Below, piece by piece: positions 1-8,682 of a stretch of 64,000 nucleotides of DNA. Under the pieces are notes generated by a model, which ran no database searches, was not told where the DNA came from, and saw only the letters and a list, made by a program, of their open reading frames with translations. The DNA is from Prauserella alba. Its GTDB lineage: Bacteria; Actinomycetota; Actinomycetes; Mycobacteriales; Pseudonocardiaceae. Position 1 is the stretch's first letter; every line of letters starts with the position of its first letter. The DNA lies in the NCBI RefSeq assembly GCF_024171735.1, contig NZ_JAMTCH010000007.1:124001-188000 (forward strand), written 5' to 3'. Position numbers and translations under genes: made by a program.

Positions 1-330
1 GCGGTGGCCACCGCAGGTCGCGTGGTGCTGGTCGGCATCTCCGATCAGCCGGTGACACTGTCGATGCGCACCCTCCCGGTGAAGGACGTCGACCTGCTCG
101 GCAGCCGCAACAGCCAACGCCGAATGGGCGACGCCCTGGACCTGCTCGCCGCCCATCCGGCCGCGACGATCGCGCTCGTCACCCACCGGATCCCGTTGGA
201 CCGGATCGACGAGGCGTTCACGCTGCTGCGCGACGCCGACGGCTTGGTCGGCAAGGTCGCGATCGACCTCGTCGGTGCCACTGCGGAGTCGGCAGTCGGG
301 GCGACCCGGCATGCGGAGGTGACGGTATGA
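1..330 (+). CDS. Zinc-type alcohol dehydrogenase/quinone reductase-like protein, C-terminal part
   Basis: The gene runs into the window from the left edge, so only the last ~109 residues are seen. The visible part has the end of a Rossmann-type NAD(P)-binding fold and the C-terminal MDR pattern: a G-S-R-N-S-x-x-R segment, then a region ending D-E-A-F-x-L-L-R-D-A-D-G-x-x-G-K-V, typical of zinc-dependent alcohol dehydrogenases. The zinc and cofactor motifs lie outside the window, so the substrate cannot be judged. Its stop overlaps the start of the next flavoprotein gene by 4 bases (ATGA), so the two are probably translationally coupled and may act in one catabolic pathway. Confidence 0.75.
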   Translation, partial: AVATAGRVVLVGISDQPVTLSMRTLPVKDVDLLGSRNSQRRMGDALDLLAAHPAATIALVTHRIPLDRIDEAFTLLRDADGLVGKVAIDLVGATAESAVGATRHAEVTV

Positions 331-1958
331 GCGTGCTCGTGGAACAGCCGCGGAGCCACTATGACGTCGTCGTCGCCGGGAGCGGGGCGGCAGGCCTGAC
401 AGCGGCGCTCGGCGCAGCCACCGCGGGTCTGTCGGTGCTGGTCGCCGAGAAGGACGAGCGGCTCGGTGGCACGTCGGCGGTCGGCGGCGGGGTGATCTGG
501 GCTCCGGGGAACCACCTCATGGCCGATGCCGGGTTCACCGATTCGCCCGCCGACGCACGGGCCTACCTGGCCGCGGGCAGCGACGGCCGGATGAGCGACG
601 ACGAGATCGACAGCTACGTCCGCACTGCTCCCGAGGCGGTCCGCGCCCTGTGCGGCTACGGGGTGCGGATGCGGCCGCTCGCCCGGCCGGACTACCACCC
701 GGAGTGGGCGGGAGCGGCCCGCGGTCGCGGTCTCGACCAGGATCCGTTCGATCCGCGGCCGTGGTCCGGGCTTTCCGATCTGTTGCGGCCGCCGACCTAC
801 CTCCCGCTCATCAGCATGTCCGAGCGGGACGGGCTCGCCGGGCGCGCACCGGATCCCGGGTTGCTCGAACGGCGCCGCGCCGAGAGGGTGCGGACCATGG
901 GCGGCGCGCTCGTCGGACGACTCGTCGTCGCGGCGATCGAGCGCGGCGTCGACCTGGTCGCGGGCAGCCCGGTCAGCGAGCTTGAGCGGACCGGCGACGG
1001 CTGGGCGCTCACGGTCGGCTCGACGCGCGTTACCGCCGGGGCGGTAACGCTGGCATCCGGCGGTTTCGAGTGGTCCCCGGCTCTGCGGCAGGCGTACCTG
1101 CCGTTCCCGGTGACCCCGATCAGCGCCCCGTCGAACACCGGCGACGGACTGCACCTCGGGCTGGCCGCTGGCGCGGCGGTCGCCGAGATGACCAGCGTGT
1201 GGGGCGTCCCGGTGATCGCACCGCCCTCGGCCGTCTACGACGGCATGCCCTCGGGCCGGATGGGCAACGTCGAGATGACGATGCCCGGTTCGATCACCGT
1301 GAACGCCGCGGGCCGCCGGTTCGTCAACGAGGCGACGAACTATCACGACCTGAACCGCGCGTTCGGAACCGTCGACCCCGCCACCGGACGGCACGCCAAC
1401 GCCCCGGCGTTCCTGGTCTTCGACCGCACCTACGCCGAGCGTTATCCGGTCGCCGGTTCGCCGCCGGACTCGGAGCCGTGGATCAGCCGGTCCGCCGACC
1501 TCGCGTCGCTGGCCAGGACGATCGGCGTCGACCCCGACGGCCTGCTGGACACGGTCGCTTCGTTCAACGAGCACGCGCGCGACGGTGAGGATCCGCAGTT
1601 CGGCCGGGGCGCGAGCCAGCAGGACCGACACCTCGGAGATCCGGCGGTGACACCGAATCCGTGTCTGGCGCCGCTGGAGGTTCCACCGTTCTACGCGGTT
1701 CCGGTGCACGCCGGCGTTCTCGGAACGGCGGGTGGCCTGGCCACGGACCGCGACGGGCGGGTGCTCGACCACGACGGCGTGATCATGGACGGGCTGTTCG
1801 CGGCGGGCAACTGTGCGGCCACGCTGTTCAAGGACGCCTATCCAGGAGGCGGTGCAACTCTCGGCTCGGCTGTGGTCCGAGCTTATCGAGCGGGTGCCCG
1901 GTTGAGCCTGGATCTGAACCCGTCCGCGGATCGACCCGCTTCCGAGGTCGCTGGCTGA
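327..1958 (+). CDS. FAD-dependent dehydrogenase of the KstD/fumarate reductase flavoprotein family
   Basis: A 543-residue flavoprotein. Residues 18-23 (GSGAAG) form the FAD dinucleotide-binding loop after a short N-terminal strand, followed by an E-K-D-E-R-L-G-G-T-S segment. A conserved R-R-F-V-N-E-A segment lies in the middle and the C-terminus has A-Y-P-G-G-G-A-T-L-G-S, which closes the FAD site in 3-ketosteroid delta1-dehydrogenases and flavocytochrome c-type enzymes. The family uses FAD to desaturate ketones or reduce enoates. The substrate is not shown here, and 'KstD' should be read as a family, not a reaction. It is coupled to the upstream dehydrogenase. Confidence 0.85.
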   Translation: MSVLVEQPRSHYDVVVAGSGAAGLTAALGAATAGLSVLVAEKDERLGGTSAVGGGVIWAPGNHLMADAGFTDSPADARAYLAAGSDGRMSDDEIDSYVRTAPEAVRALCGYGVRMRPLARPDYHPEWAGAARGRGLDQDPFDPRPWSGLSDLLRPPTYLPLISMSERDGLAGRAPDPGLLERRRAERVRTMGGALVGRLVVAAIERGVDLVAGSPVSELERTGDGWALTVGSTRVTAGAVTLASGGFEWSPALRQAYLPFPVTPISAPSNTGDGLHLGLAAGAAVAEMTSVWGVPVIAPPSAVYDGMPSGRMGNVEMTMPGSITVNAAGRRFVNEATNYHDLNRAFGTVDPATGRHANAPAFLVFDRTYAERYPVAGSPPDSEPWISRSADLASLARTIGVDPDGLLDTVASFNEHARDGEDPQFGRGASQQDRHLGDPAVTPNPCLAPLEVPPFYAVPVHAGVLGTAGGLATDRDGRVLDHDGVIMDGLFAAGNCAATLFKDAYPGGGATLGSAVVRAYRAGARLSLDLNPSADRPASEVAG

Positions 1959-2112
1959 GTGTCGCCCGACCCGCGGCGGTTTCCCTGCGCGTGTCCTGCT
2001 CCCGCCCGTCGCCCGGCCACCACCCCACAGCGACGCGCTGACGCGCGGCAGCGTCCTCGCGCGTGTTCTGCAGTCAGAACGGTTCGGATCGGGAAACGCC
2101 TGAATCCACGAC

Positions 2113-2718
2113 TCAGCGGTCGCCGGTGCCGCGAGCGGCGAGGGCTTCGCCGAGCTGGTCGGCGTGCCGCAGGGTGCGGACGAGGAACGGCACGACGAAC
2201 GCCGTCGGGCTGCGGTCGGCACCGCGTGCCTTCGCCGCGGCGCGTACCTCCCCCGCGATGCCGGACAGGGTGGCGATCGCCTGCACCGTCAGCCCCACGA
2301 GCAGCCCCACCATCTCCGGCCGCACCCCGAATCGTTGCAGCGGCCCCACGGCGCGTTCCACAGTGGACACCACGTCGTCGACACGGGTCGTCAGGGTGAA
2401 CAGGCTCGCCGCCGCCAACGCCGTGACGAGCCGCAGGCAGACGGTCGCCGCGGTCATCGCGCCGAGCAGCCACCACTGCACCGCGAACACCACGATCGAC
2501 ACGATCACCAGCGTCCGCACCAGCGGCCACCACCGTCGCCGCGGCACCCGCGCCACGACGTAGCCGGCCAGTACCGCCGTCAGCAGTCCGCCCAGCCACC
2601 ACGGCGAGTCGAGTACGACCACCGCCGCGGCCAGTGCGACCACGGCGAGCAGTTTCGGTCCGGCCGGCGCACGGTGCAGGACGCTCCCGCCCGGTTCGTA
2701 CAGCCCCAGCGGTGTCAC
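2113..2718 (-). CDS. ecfT: ECF transporter transmembrane (T) component, BioN-like
   Basis: About 201 residues with four to five hydrophobic segments and the two short Ala-Arg-Gly-type coupling signatures of T components near the C-terminus (K-A-R-G-A and A-L-A-A-R-G), which contact the ATPase. It is the last gene of the operon that begins with bioY and follows the ATPase gene, so it should join BioY and EcfA in an energy-coupling factor importer. A GTG exists at 2727, but the GAGG that would serve as ribosome-binding site overlaps it. GTG at 2718, 8 bases after GAGG, is preferred. Confidence 0.85.
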   Translation of the reverse strand: MTPLGLYEPGGSVLHRAPAGPKLLAVVALAAAVVVLDSPWWLGGLLTAVLAGYVVARVPRRRWWPLVRTLVIVSIVVFAVQWWLLGAMTAATVCLRLVTALAAASLFTLTTRVDDVVSTVERAVGPLQRFGVRPEMVGLLVGLTVQAIATLSGIAGEVRAAAKARGADRSPTAFVVPFLVRTLRHADQLGEALAARGTGDR

Positions 2719-2736
2719 GCCGACCACCTCGTGAGT

Positions 2737-2759
2737 GCCCCGAAGGGCACCTTCGGGGC
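2737..2759. repeat. Short hairpin, fragment of the dispersed palindromic element
   Basis: GCCCCGAAGG, three bases (GCA), then CCTTCGGGGC form a perfect 10-bp stem between ecfA and ecfT. It resembles the outer half of the longer element found at 9496, 35582, 42372 and 63939 (AAGGGCACCTT core), but lacks the ~20-bp centre. It lies inside an operon, so it could act as an mRNA stabiliser or partial terminator. Confidence 0.6.
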
Positions 2760-2860
2760 CGAAAACACCGCCACGCGCCAGCGTGCCGACGAGGGGTGGT
2801 GGTCGGGCCGGCGGGCGGGGGCCCGGAATGTTCCCTTGATCATGGACTGTGCCGACCTCG

Positions 2861-3529
2861 TCATGACACCAGGCCCCGGTAGTAGCGGACCGCTGTGGCC
2901 GGTTCGTCGTCGGCGACCACGCGGCCTTCGTCGAACACGAGGACGCGCTCGAAACCGTCGAGCAGGTCGAGGTCGTGGGTCACGAGCACGACCTGTTGCC
3001 GCAGCTGCGCCAGGAGGTCGATGAACCGGCGCTTGTTGCGCAGGTCGAGCAGTGTCGTCGGCTCGTCGCAGACCAGCACGTCGGGGTCGAGCACGAGCAT
3101 GGAGCACAGCGCGAGGAGCTGTTTCTGTCCGCCGGAGAGCTGGTGCGCGGGGTGTTCCGGGTCGAGGTCGTACTCGGCGAGTACCTCGGCCGCCCTGGCA
3201 GCACGATCCTTTTTGGACAACCCGCTGCCGCGCAACGAGAACGCGACGTCCTCGCCCGCGGTGGGCATGACGATCTGCGAATCCGGGTTGGTGAACACGA
3301 ACCCGACGTGTTTGCGTACCTTGCGCCCCTCCGTCGCGGTGTCGAGGCCGTCGACGCGCACCCGGCCGCGGGTCGGCACGACGAGGCCGTTGATCATCCG
3401 CGCGACCGTCGACTTGCCGGACCCGTTGGCGCCCACGAACGCGACCCGTCGCTCGTCGAGTTTCATGTCCACATCGGACACTACGGGATTCGTGTCGTAG
3501 GTGTGGCCGACGCCCTCGAACTCGATCAC
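2861..3529 (-). CDS. ecfA: ECF transporter ATPase component, BioM-like
   Basis: An ABC ATPase of about 222 residues. In order: Walker A G-A-N-G-S-G-K-S, a Q-loop region (F-T-N-P-D-S-Q), signature L-S-G-G-Q-K-Q, Walker B L-V-C-D-E-P-T-T, and the H-loop V-T-H-D. It should power biotin (or related vitamin) import with BioY and EcfT at the membrane. The open frame extends to 3556, but the extra nine codons consist of a tandem repeat; the conserved protein begins at GTG 3529 (V-I-E-F-E). About 140 bases separate its stop from ecfT, longer than the other junctions of this operon. Confidence 0.88.
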   Translation of the reverse strand: MIEFEGVGHTYDTNPVVSDVDMKLDERRVAFVGANGSGKSTVARMINGLVVPTRGRVRVDGLDTATEGRKVRKHVGFVFTNPDSQIVMPTAGEDVAFSLRGSGLSKKDRAARAAEVLAEYDLDPEHPAHQLSGGQKQLLALCSMLVLDPDVLVCDEPTTLLDLRNKRRFIDLLAQLRQQVVLVTHDLDLLDGFERVLVFDEGRVVADDEPATAVRYYRGLVS

Positions 3530-3532
3530 CGC

Positions 3533-3608
3533 GCACCCGTCCACATCACGGCGCACCCGTCCACATCACCGCGCCATTCGTCCACATCACCGTACGACCG
3601 TCCACATC
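3533..3608. repeat. Tandem array of a 20-21-bp unit (GTCCACATC core)
   Basis: GTCCACATC recurs at 3539, 3559, 3580 and 3600, separated by GCGCACCC-like sequence. The array covers the junction between thiolase and ecfA: its left edge touches the ecfA start and its right unit encodes the last thiolase residues. It is unrelated in sequence to the GCAACAC arrays elsewhere in the window, but has nearly the same period. Confidence 0.8.
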
Positions 3609-4714
3609 GTCGCCACTCCGATTCCGCCTCCCGCGGACAACGCCGCCAGTCCCGTCGAGCCCAGCCCCTGGCACACGAGCCGCGAGAACAATCGCACCAC
3701 GAGCACCGCGCCCGACGCTCCCCACGGGTGTCCCAGTGCGATGGCGCCGCCGTCCGGGCTCGCCGTCTCCTCGTCGATGCCTGCCGCGTCGAGACAGGCC
3801 AGCGCCTGCCCGGCGAACGCCTCGTTGAATTCGACGACGTCCGGCACCCCGCGGCGCAGGACCTCCCGCATCGCAGGCACCGCACCCAGACCGAGGCGAG
3901 CGGGGTCGCCGGCTCTGGTCGCCGACGCCACGAGCCGCAGCCCCGGAACGCCGAGTCGCGCACGCACGCGCTCACTCACCACGAGTACCGCAGCGGCACC
4001 GTCGTTGACCCCGCACGAGTTGGCCGCCGTCGCCGTGCCGGCATCGGTGAAAGCGGGTCGGAATCGCGCGAGGCGTTCGACCGTGAATCCGGAGCGGGGA
4101 CGTTCGTCGGCAGTGAGACCGCCGACGGGTACGAGTTCCCGGTCCAACCGGCCTTCGCCGCGTGCGGCGACCGCGCGGGCGTGGCTGCGCGCGGCGAAAG
4201 CGTCCTGCCGCCGGCGGGAGATCCCTGCCTCGGCCGCGACGAGGTCGGCGGCGGGCCCCATGTCGGGGTCGCCGAGCTCGGCCGGTGCGAACGGTGCGCG
4301 CGAGTACGGCGTCGGCGGGTCGGTGGGCCACGCGCGCTGCGGTGCGGTCGACGCGCTTTCGACACCACCGGCCAGGTAGGCCTCGCCCTCGCCCGCGCGC
4401 ACGGCCGCGGCCGCCTGCGTGATGGCGGCGAGTCCGCTGGCGCACTGCCGATCGACCGTCACCCCGGGAACGCCGATGCCCAGCCCCGCCCGTAGCGCAG
4501 CCACCCGCGCCGGGTTGCCGCCGGGGCCGAACACGTTGCCGAGCACGACGTCGTCGACTCCGTCGACCCCGCTGCCGGCCCGGTCGAGGCTCGCATCGTC
4601 GATCACCGACCGCAGCACTGGCGCGGCGAGCTCGTCGACGGTGTAGTCGCGGAGACCGCCGCCGTCGCGGCCGATGGGCGTGCGCCGCGCGGCGATCACG
4701 ACCGGCTCGGTCAC
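3587..4714 (-). CDS. Thiolase family protein (acetyl-CoA acetyltransferase type)
   Basis: A 375-residue thiolase, slightly short for the family (~390). The nucleophile loop is seen as V-D-R-Q-C-A-S-G-L, the middle signature as V-E-F-N-E-A-F-A-G-Q, the His motif as A-L-G-H-P-W-G-A-S-G, and the C-terminus as A-L-S-A-G-G-G-I-G. The second active-site Cys of the usual C-x-G-G-G-x-G motif is replaced by Ser (L-S-A-G-G-G), which could lower ordinary thiolysis. GTG 4714 overlaps the stop of the upstream ligase by 4 bases, so it is co-translated within the bioY operon. The substrate is unknown. Confidence 0.88.
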   Translation of the reverse strand: MTEPVVIAARRTPIGRDGGGLRDYTVDELAAPVLRSVIDDASLDRAGSGVDGVDDVVLGNVFGPGGNPARVAALRAGLGIGVPGVTVDRQCASGLAAITQAAAAVRAGEGEAYLAGGVESASTAPQRAWPTDPPTPYSRAPFAPAELGDPDMGPAADLVAAEAGISRRRQDAFAARSHARAVAARGEGRLDRELVPVGGLTADERPRSGFTVERLARFRPAFTDAGTATAANSCGVNDGAAAVLVVSERVRARLGVPGLRLVASATRAGDPARLGLGAVPAMREVLRRGVPDVVEFNEAFAGQALACLDAAGIDEETASPDGGAIALGHPWGASGAVLVVRLFSRLVCQGLGSTGLAALSAGGGIGVATMWTVVR

Positions 4715-6069
4715 GGTTCGGTCCCCGTGGTCGTGCCCGGTACGCCTGGGTCCGTTGGCGCCGTGCCTGCCGGTGCTGCATCAGGAGCGGCGTCCTGGGC
4801 CGTCAGTGGGACGGCGTCGCAGGTGCCGTCCCGCAGTTGCTGTTCCGCGACGCTCCGGGCCGGCTTGCCGGAGGCCGTACGCGGCAGCGACGTGGTCCAC
4901 AGCCACCGCCGCGGCCGCAGCTCGGGGCGGAGGGCGTTGCGCACGGCGGCGCGTAGCGCGGCCGGAGCCGGTGGCTGCGGGGCCTGCACGATCGCGGTGA
5001 CGAGCAGGCCGAGCCGCGGGTGCGGGGTGCCCGTGACCAGCGCGTCGTCCACACCCGCGACGGTACGCAGCACCTCCTCGACGGGTTCGGCGGGCACCTG
5101 TGTGCCGCCGCTGGCGACGACGGCCGATCCGCGTCCGTGGACGACCAGCCCGCCGGTCTCGGTGAGCCGCACGTGGTCGCCGTTGCTGAGCCACTCGGCC
5201 GCGGGTTCCAGGGCGCCGCTGCGCAGATAGCCGCTGAAGGCCAGTGGCGACCGCACCCACAGCACGTCGCCGGACACGTCGAGCTCGACGCCGTCGACGG
5301 GGCGGAGTTCGCCGTCGCGGCGGATCGCGATCAGGGACAGTTCCGCCGAGCCGTAGTACTCGACGAGGCGGGCCTCGGGCAGCGCGCGGGCGAACCGTTC
5401 GCGCAGCGCGTCGCCGAGGTGGGCGCCGCCGCACACGACGGTGCGCAGCGCCGACGGTCCAGGCCTGCGCTCGGCGTCCGCGACGAGCTCGGCGAGCATC
5501 GCGGGCACGAGGTGCACGGTGGCGGCCTCGCGCGCGTCGGCGGGGCGCCAGTGGTCGCGGCGGCGCAGCTCGGCGCCGCACCACACGGCGTGCAACGCGC
5601 CGAACAGGAACAGCGACGCGCTGAGCGGACCAGCCACGAGCACGGGCCCTTCGACGGGACCGAGCGCCTCGAAGCTGCGGATCCAGGAGGAACGCGTGCG
5701 CAGGCCGACCTTGGGCGTTCCCGTGCTGCCGGAGGTGGTCGGCAGGTAGAAGTACGGGTCGCCGTCCCCGTCGCTGTCACTGTCGTCGCGGTCGTCGGGA
5801 GCAACGGGATCAAGGTGATCGCCGGGTTCGGGACTGCCGTCGACGATCAGTGCCGGGGCGGCGTCGGCGAGGACGGCCGCGCGGTCGGCGGCAGGCCACG
5901 TCGGTTCGAGCACGAGCGTCGCGGCGCCGAGCAGGTCGGCCCCGAGCAGCCACGACAGCACGTCGCCGGTACCCTCCACGGCGACGCGGGTGCCGAACCC
6001 CACGCCGCGTTCCGCGAGGATGCGCGCGGCGACGTGAGCCGTGGCGGGAACGTGGGCCGTGAGCCTCAC
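4711..6069 (-). CDS. AMP-dependent acyl-CoA ligase-type (adenylate-forming) protein
   Basis: A 452-residue class I adenylate-forming enzyme. Visible core motifs: the phosphate loop T-S-G-S-T-G-T-P-K, Y-Y-G-S-A-E-L, the S-N-G-D-H motif, and R-T-A-S-G-K-P with the catalytic Lys near the C-terminus. It is shorter than typical fatty acyl-CoA synthetases (500-550) because the N-terminal part is reduced. A Pro/Thr/Ala-rich tail of ~35 residues follows. It is coupled by 4-base overlaps to bioY upstream and thiolase downstream. An acid substrate linked to biotin or pimelate metabolism is an inference from context only. Confidence 0.85.
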   Translation of the reverse strand: MRLTAHVPATAHVAARILAERGVGFGTRVAVEGTGDVLSWLLGADLLGAATLVLEPTWPAADRAAVLADAAPALIVDGSPEPGDHLDPVAPDDRDDSDSDGDGDPYFYLPTTSGSTGTPKVGLRTRSSWIRSFEALGPVEGPVLVAGPLSASLFLFGALHAVWCGAELRRRDHWRPADAREAATVHLVPAMLAELVADAERRPGPSALRTVVCGGAHLGDALRERFARALPEARLVEYYGSAELSLIAIRRDGELRPVDGVELDVSGDVLWVRSPLAFSGYLRSGALEPAAEWLSNGDHVRLTETGGLVVHGRGSAVVASGGTQVPAEPVEEVLRTVAGVDDALVTGTPHPRLGLLVTAIVQAPQPPAPAALRAAVRNALRPELRPRRWLWTTSLPRTASGKPARSVAEQQLRDGTCDAVPLTAQDAAPDAAPAGTAPTDPGVPGTTTGTEP

Positions 6070-6638
6070 CGGGAGCTGGCCGTCCGGGGCAGCGTGCCCG
6101 GCAGAGCGCGGTGGACGACGGCCGCGATCAGCGCCGTCGCCGCCACCTTGCCGAGGTCACCGGGCACGAACACGAGCGACTGGACCGCGGCCGCGCCGAG
6201 GTCGCCGATGTAGGCGCCGAGGAACGGGATGCCGATCAGGTAGTCGGCGAGCAGGCCCGCGAGCGTGGCGAGTCCGATGACGGGCAGGTTGGGCTTGGCC
6301 GCGCGGCTGACGATGAGCCCCGCGACGAGCGCGGAGAGGATCCAGCCGAACAGGAACCCGCCGCTGGGGCCCACGAACGGCGCCAATCCGCCGCGCCCGC
6401 CGGACAGCAACGGCAGGCCGATGGCGGTGAGCGCGAGGAACAGGACGACGGCCGCGGTGCCCCGGCGCGCGCCGAGCAGTACGCCCGCGAGCAGTGGACC
6501 GGCGTTCTGGATCACCACGGGCACGCCGGAGGCGCCGAAGTAGATGCCGGGGAAGATTCCGAGCACGGCGATGAACGCGGCGAAGACGACGATGCGTGCC
6601 AGGTCGGCGGCGGGCAGCGAAACGCGTGGTGCGGGCAT
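6066..6638 (-). CDS. bioY: BioY family biotin transporter substrate-binding (S) component
   Basis: About 190 residues with five to six transmembrane segments and typical BioY features: an N-terminal helix with A-A-F-I-A-V-L-G, the segment G-A-R-R-G-T-A-A, a G-R-G-G-L-A-x-x-x-G-P-S-G-G-F-L-F-G-W region that forms the biotin site, and Y-L-I-G-I-P. ATG 6638 fits the family; the longer frame to 6716 adds a non-conserved Arg-rich stretch. It is the first gene of the operon, followed by ligase, thiolase, ecfA and ecfT. I saw no clear regulator site upstream. Confidence 0.92.
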   Translation of the reverse strand: MPAPRVSLPAADLARIVVFAAFIAVLGIFPGIYFGASGVPVVIQNAGPLLAGVLLGARRGTAAVVLFLALTAIGLPLLSGGRGGLAPFVGPSGGFLFGWILSALVAGLIVSRAAKPNLPVIGLATLAGLLADYLIGIPFLGAYIGDLGAAAVQSLVFVPGDLGKVAATALIAAVVHRALPGTLPRTASSR

Positions 6639-6845
6639 GGTGGCAAGGTAACGCCGCCGCGGGCCGCGTGGCGGTAGACGTAGGTCACTCGCGGACACCG
6701 GACGCCGGTCGGACACAGAGCACCGGTACGGGGCGGGCGCAGGACACGGGGTACTGAGTGCAGGACACGCGGGGTAGTCGGTGGCGGTGTCGAGCCCGCA
6801 ACGACGACGTGACCGGTATCGAAACCGCTATGTAACGACCCTGCT

Positions 6846-6874
6846 AGTGCCAAATACCCACATGGAGTGGCACT
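6846..6874. promoter_or_regulatory. Inverted repeat upstream of the amino-acid ABC operon
   Basis: AGTGCCA and TGGCACT form a perfect 7-bp inverted repeat with a 15-base gap in AT-richer DNA just upstream of the binding-protein gene. It could be an operator or an mRNA hairpin. The regulator is unknown. Confidence 0.5.
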
Positions 6875-6915
6875 ATTCCCTAACCGACCAGTGCTCATTA
6901 CTAGGAGTGAAGACC

Positions 6916-7791
6916 GTGGTGCGTAACCCCTGGCGTAAACCCACGCAGCGTAAACTCCGTTCGCTCGCTGTGCTTCCCGTGCTGGCTCTGGCCGCTACCG
7001 CGGCCGGCTGCGCCGAGGAGGTCAACACCGCCGGTGATACCCAGGCAGGCGACAAGGTGGAGTTGATCAACGACGGTCAGTTGACCGTCTGCACCCACCT
7101 GCCCTACGAGCCGTTCCAGTTCCGCGACGGCGGCGAGACCGTCGGCTTCGACGTCGACCTCGTCGACCTGGTCGCCGAGGACCTCGGCGTGAAGCAGAAA
7201 CTCGTGGACACGAGCTTCGAAGGTATCGAGACGGGTCAGGTGTTCGAGGCGGGCGACTGCGACCTCGCCGCCGCCGCGATCACGATCACGGAGGATCGCG
7301 ACCGCGTCATGGACTTCTCGAAGGGCTACTTCGACGCCGACCAGGCGCTGCTCGTCAAGTCCGGTTCGAAGGTCGACGGGCTCGACGACCTCGACGGCAA
7401 GGTGCTCGGCGTGCAGCAGGGCACCACCGGCGAGGAGTACGGCAACGAGAACAAGGACAAGCACGGCTACCAGACCCGGCAGTACGAGGACCTCGAACTG
7501 CTGCAGCAGGGCGTGCAGAACGGCGCCGTCGCGGCGGGCATCAACGACAACTCCGTGCTGCTGTACGCCACGAAGACGAAGGACGCCCTCGAGGTCAGCA
7601 CCGAGTTCGACACCGGCGAGCAGTACGGCATCGCCGTCGCCGACGGCAACGGCGCGCTCAAGGCGAAGATCGACGAGGTGCTCGACGCCGCCAAGCAGGA
7701 CGGCCGCTACGACAAGATCTACGAGAAGTGGTTCGGCGAGGCCCCGCCCAAGGAAGACGGCGGCGAGGGCTCGGACGAGAGCGGCAAGTAG
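6916..7791 (+). CDS. Polar amino-acid (glutamate/glutamine-type) ABC transporter substrate-binding lipoprotein
   Basis: A family 3 solute-binding protein of ~291 residues. It starts with a basic region and a hydrophobic segment ending in a lipobox (T-A-A-G-C), so it should be cleaved and lipid-anchored outside the membrane. The mature part has L-T-V-C-T-H-L-P-Y-E-P-F, then V-G-F-D-V-D-L, and D-F-S-K-G-Y-F, all typical of GluB/GlnH-like proteins. GTG 6916 is chosen because AGGAG ends 8 bases before it; the longer frame has no support. It is the first gene of a three-gene importer operon. The C-terminus is charged and Gly-rich. Confidence 0.9.
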   Translation: MVRNPWRKPTQRKLRSLAVLPVLALAATAAGCAEEVNTAGDTQAGDKVELINDGQLTVCTHLPYEPFQFRDGGETVGFDVDLVDLVAEDLGVKQKLVDTSFEGIETGQVFEAGDCDLAAAAITITEDRDRVMDFSKGYFDADQALLVKSGSKVDGLDDLDGKVLGVQQGTTGEEYGNENKDKHGYQTRQYEDLELLQQGVQNGAVAAGINDNSVLLYATKTKDALEVSTEFDTGEQYGIAVADGNGALKAKIDEVLDAAKQDGRYDKIYEKWFGEAPPKEDGGEGSDESGK

Positions 7792-7872
7792 GCACAACTA
7801 TCGTTCCCCGGGGAGCCGGCCTCCGTCGTGGGGTCGGCTCCTTGCGATGGGCAACGTGTGAGGAGTCGGTCC

Positions 7873-8682
7873 ATGCCGATGTCGCCGCGCAAGCGGGCGC
7901 AGGCTTTCCGTGGCGTGCAGTACGCGATTCTCGTACTGGCCGTCGCGGCCGTGGCGTTCTTCGCCAACTGGGAACAGCTCGGCAACGCGTTCTTCAATCT
8001 GGAGGCGATGAGCACCCAATTCCCGGGTGTCATCACCACGGCGCTGGTCAACACGATCATCTACACCGGCCTCGGCTTCGCGCTCGGGCTGGCCGTGGGG
8101 CTCGTGCTGGCGCTGATGAAGCTGTCGTCGGTCGCGCCCTACCGGTGGATCGCCACCGTGTACATCGAGTTCTTCCGCGGCGTACCGGCGTTGCTGGTGT
8201 TCATCGCGCTCGGGTTCGGTGTGCCGCTGGCGTTCCAGATCCAGTTCGACACCTACTCGACGGCCGCGATCGCGCTCGGCCTCGTCGGGTCGGCCTACAT
8301 CGCCGAGACGCTGCGCGCGGGCATCCAGGCCGTGCCGAAGGGGCAGGTCGAGGCGGCACGTTCGCTCGGCATGTCGCAGTCGCGCGCCACGTTCACGGTC
8401 GTCATCCCGCAGGCGTTCCGGATCATCCTGCCGCCGCTGACCAACGAGCTGATCCTGCTGACGAAGGACTCGTCACTGATCTACCTGCTCGGCCTGCTCG
8501 GCACGGAGTACGAACTGGCGAAGTTCGGCAGGGAGGGCATGAACGCGACCAACTCGATGTCGCCGATCCTGCTGGCCGGCCTCTGCTATCTGCTGATCAC
8601 GGTGCCGCTCGGCTACCTGTCGCGGTACCTCGAACGCCGCGCGGGCCGTAAGCGCGACGAAGGACTGGAGGTGACGGCGTGA
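7873..8682 (+). CDS. Amino-acid ABC transporter permease
   Basis: About 269 residues with five to six membrane segments. The ATPase-contact loop of His/Glu-type permeases is seen as E-A-A-R-S-L-G-M-S, preceded by the family segment [12 protein letters not shown] 7873 follows AGGAG with a 7-base gap. Only one permease gene is present, so the channel is probably a homodimer. It overlaps the ATPase gene by 4 bases. Confidence 0.92.
   Translation: MPMSPRKRAQAFRGVQYAILVLAVAAVAFFANWEQLGNAFFNLEAMSTQFPGVITTALVNTIIYTGLGFALGLAVGLVLALMKLSSVAPYRWIATVYIEFFRGVPALLVFIALGFGVPLAFQIQFDTYSTAAIALGLVGSAYIAETLRAGIQAVPKGQVEAARSLGMSQSRATFTVVIPQAFRIILPPLTNELILLTKDSSLIYLLGLLGTEYELAKFGREGMNATNSMSPILLAGLCYLLITVPLGYLSRYLERRAGRKRDEGLEVTA

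Noticed and set aside
45-2222. Long open frame on the minus strand across the flavoprotein gene
   Set aside because: It is Arg/Gly/Ala/Pro-rich with no domain pattern and mirrors a well-supported gene, as expected in high-GC DNA. The same holds for long opposite frames at 10520-12697, 43622-45166 and 58886-61747.
3527-3556. ecfA start at 3556
   Set aside because: The first nine codons are repeat-derived (GTGGACG units) and the conserved protein begins at GTG 3529.
6894-6910. Third copy of the fadE5/etfD palindrome (ATTACTAGGAGTGA)
   Set aside because: The spacer length and outer bases differ, and the sequence includes the ribosome-binding site of the binding-protein gene, which explains the AGGAG.
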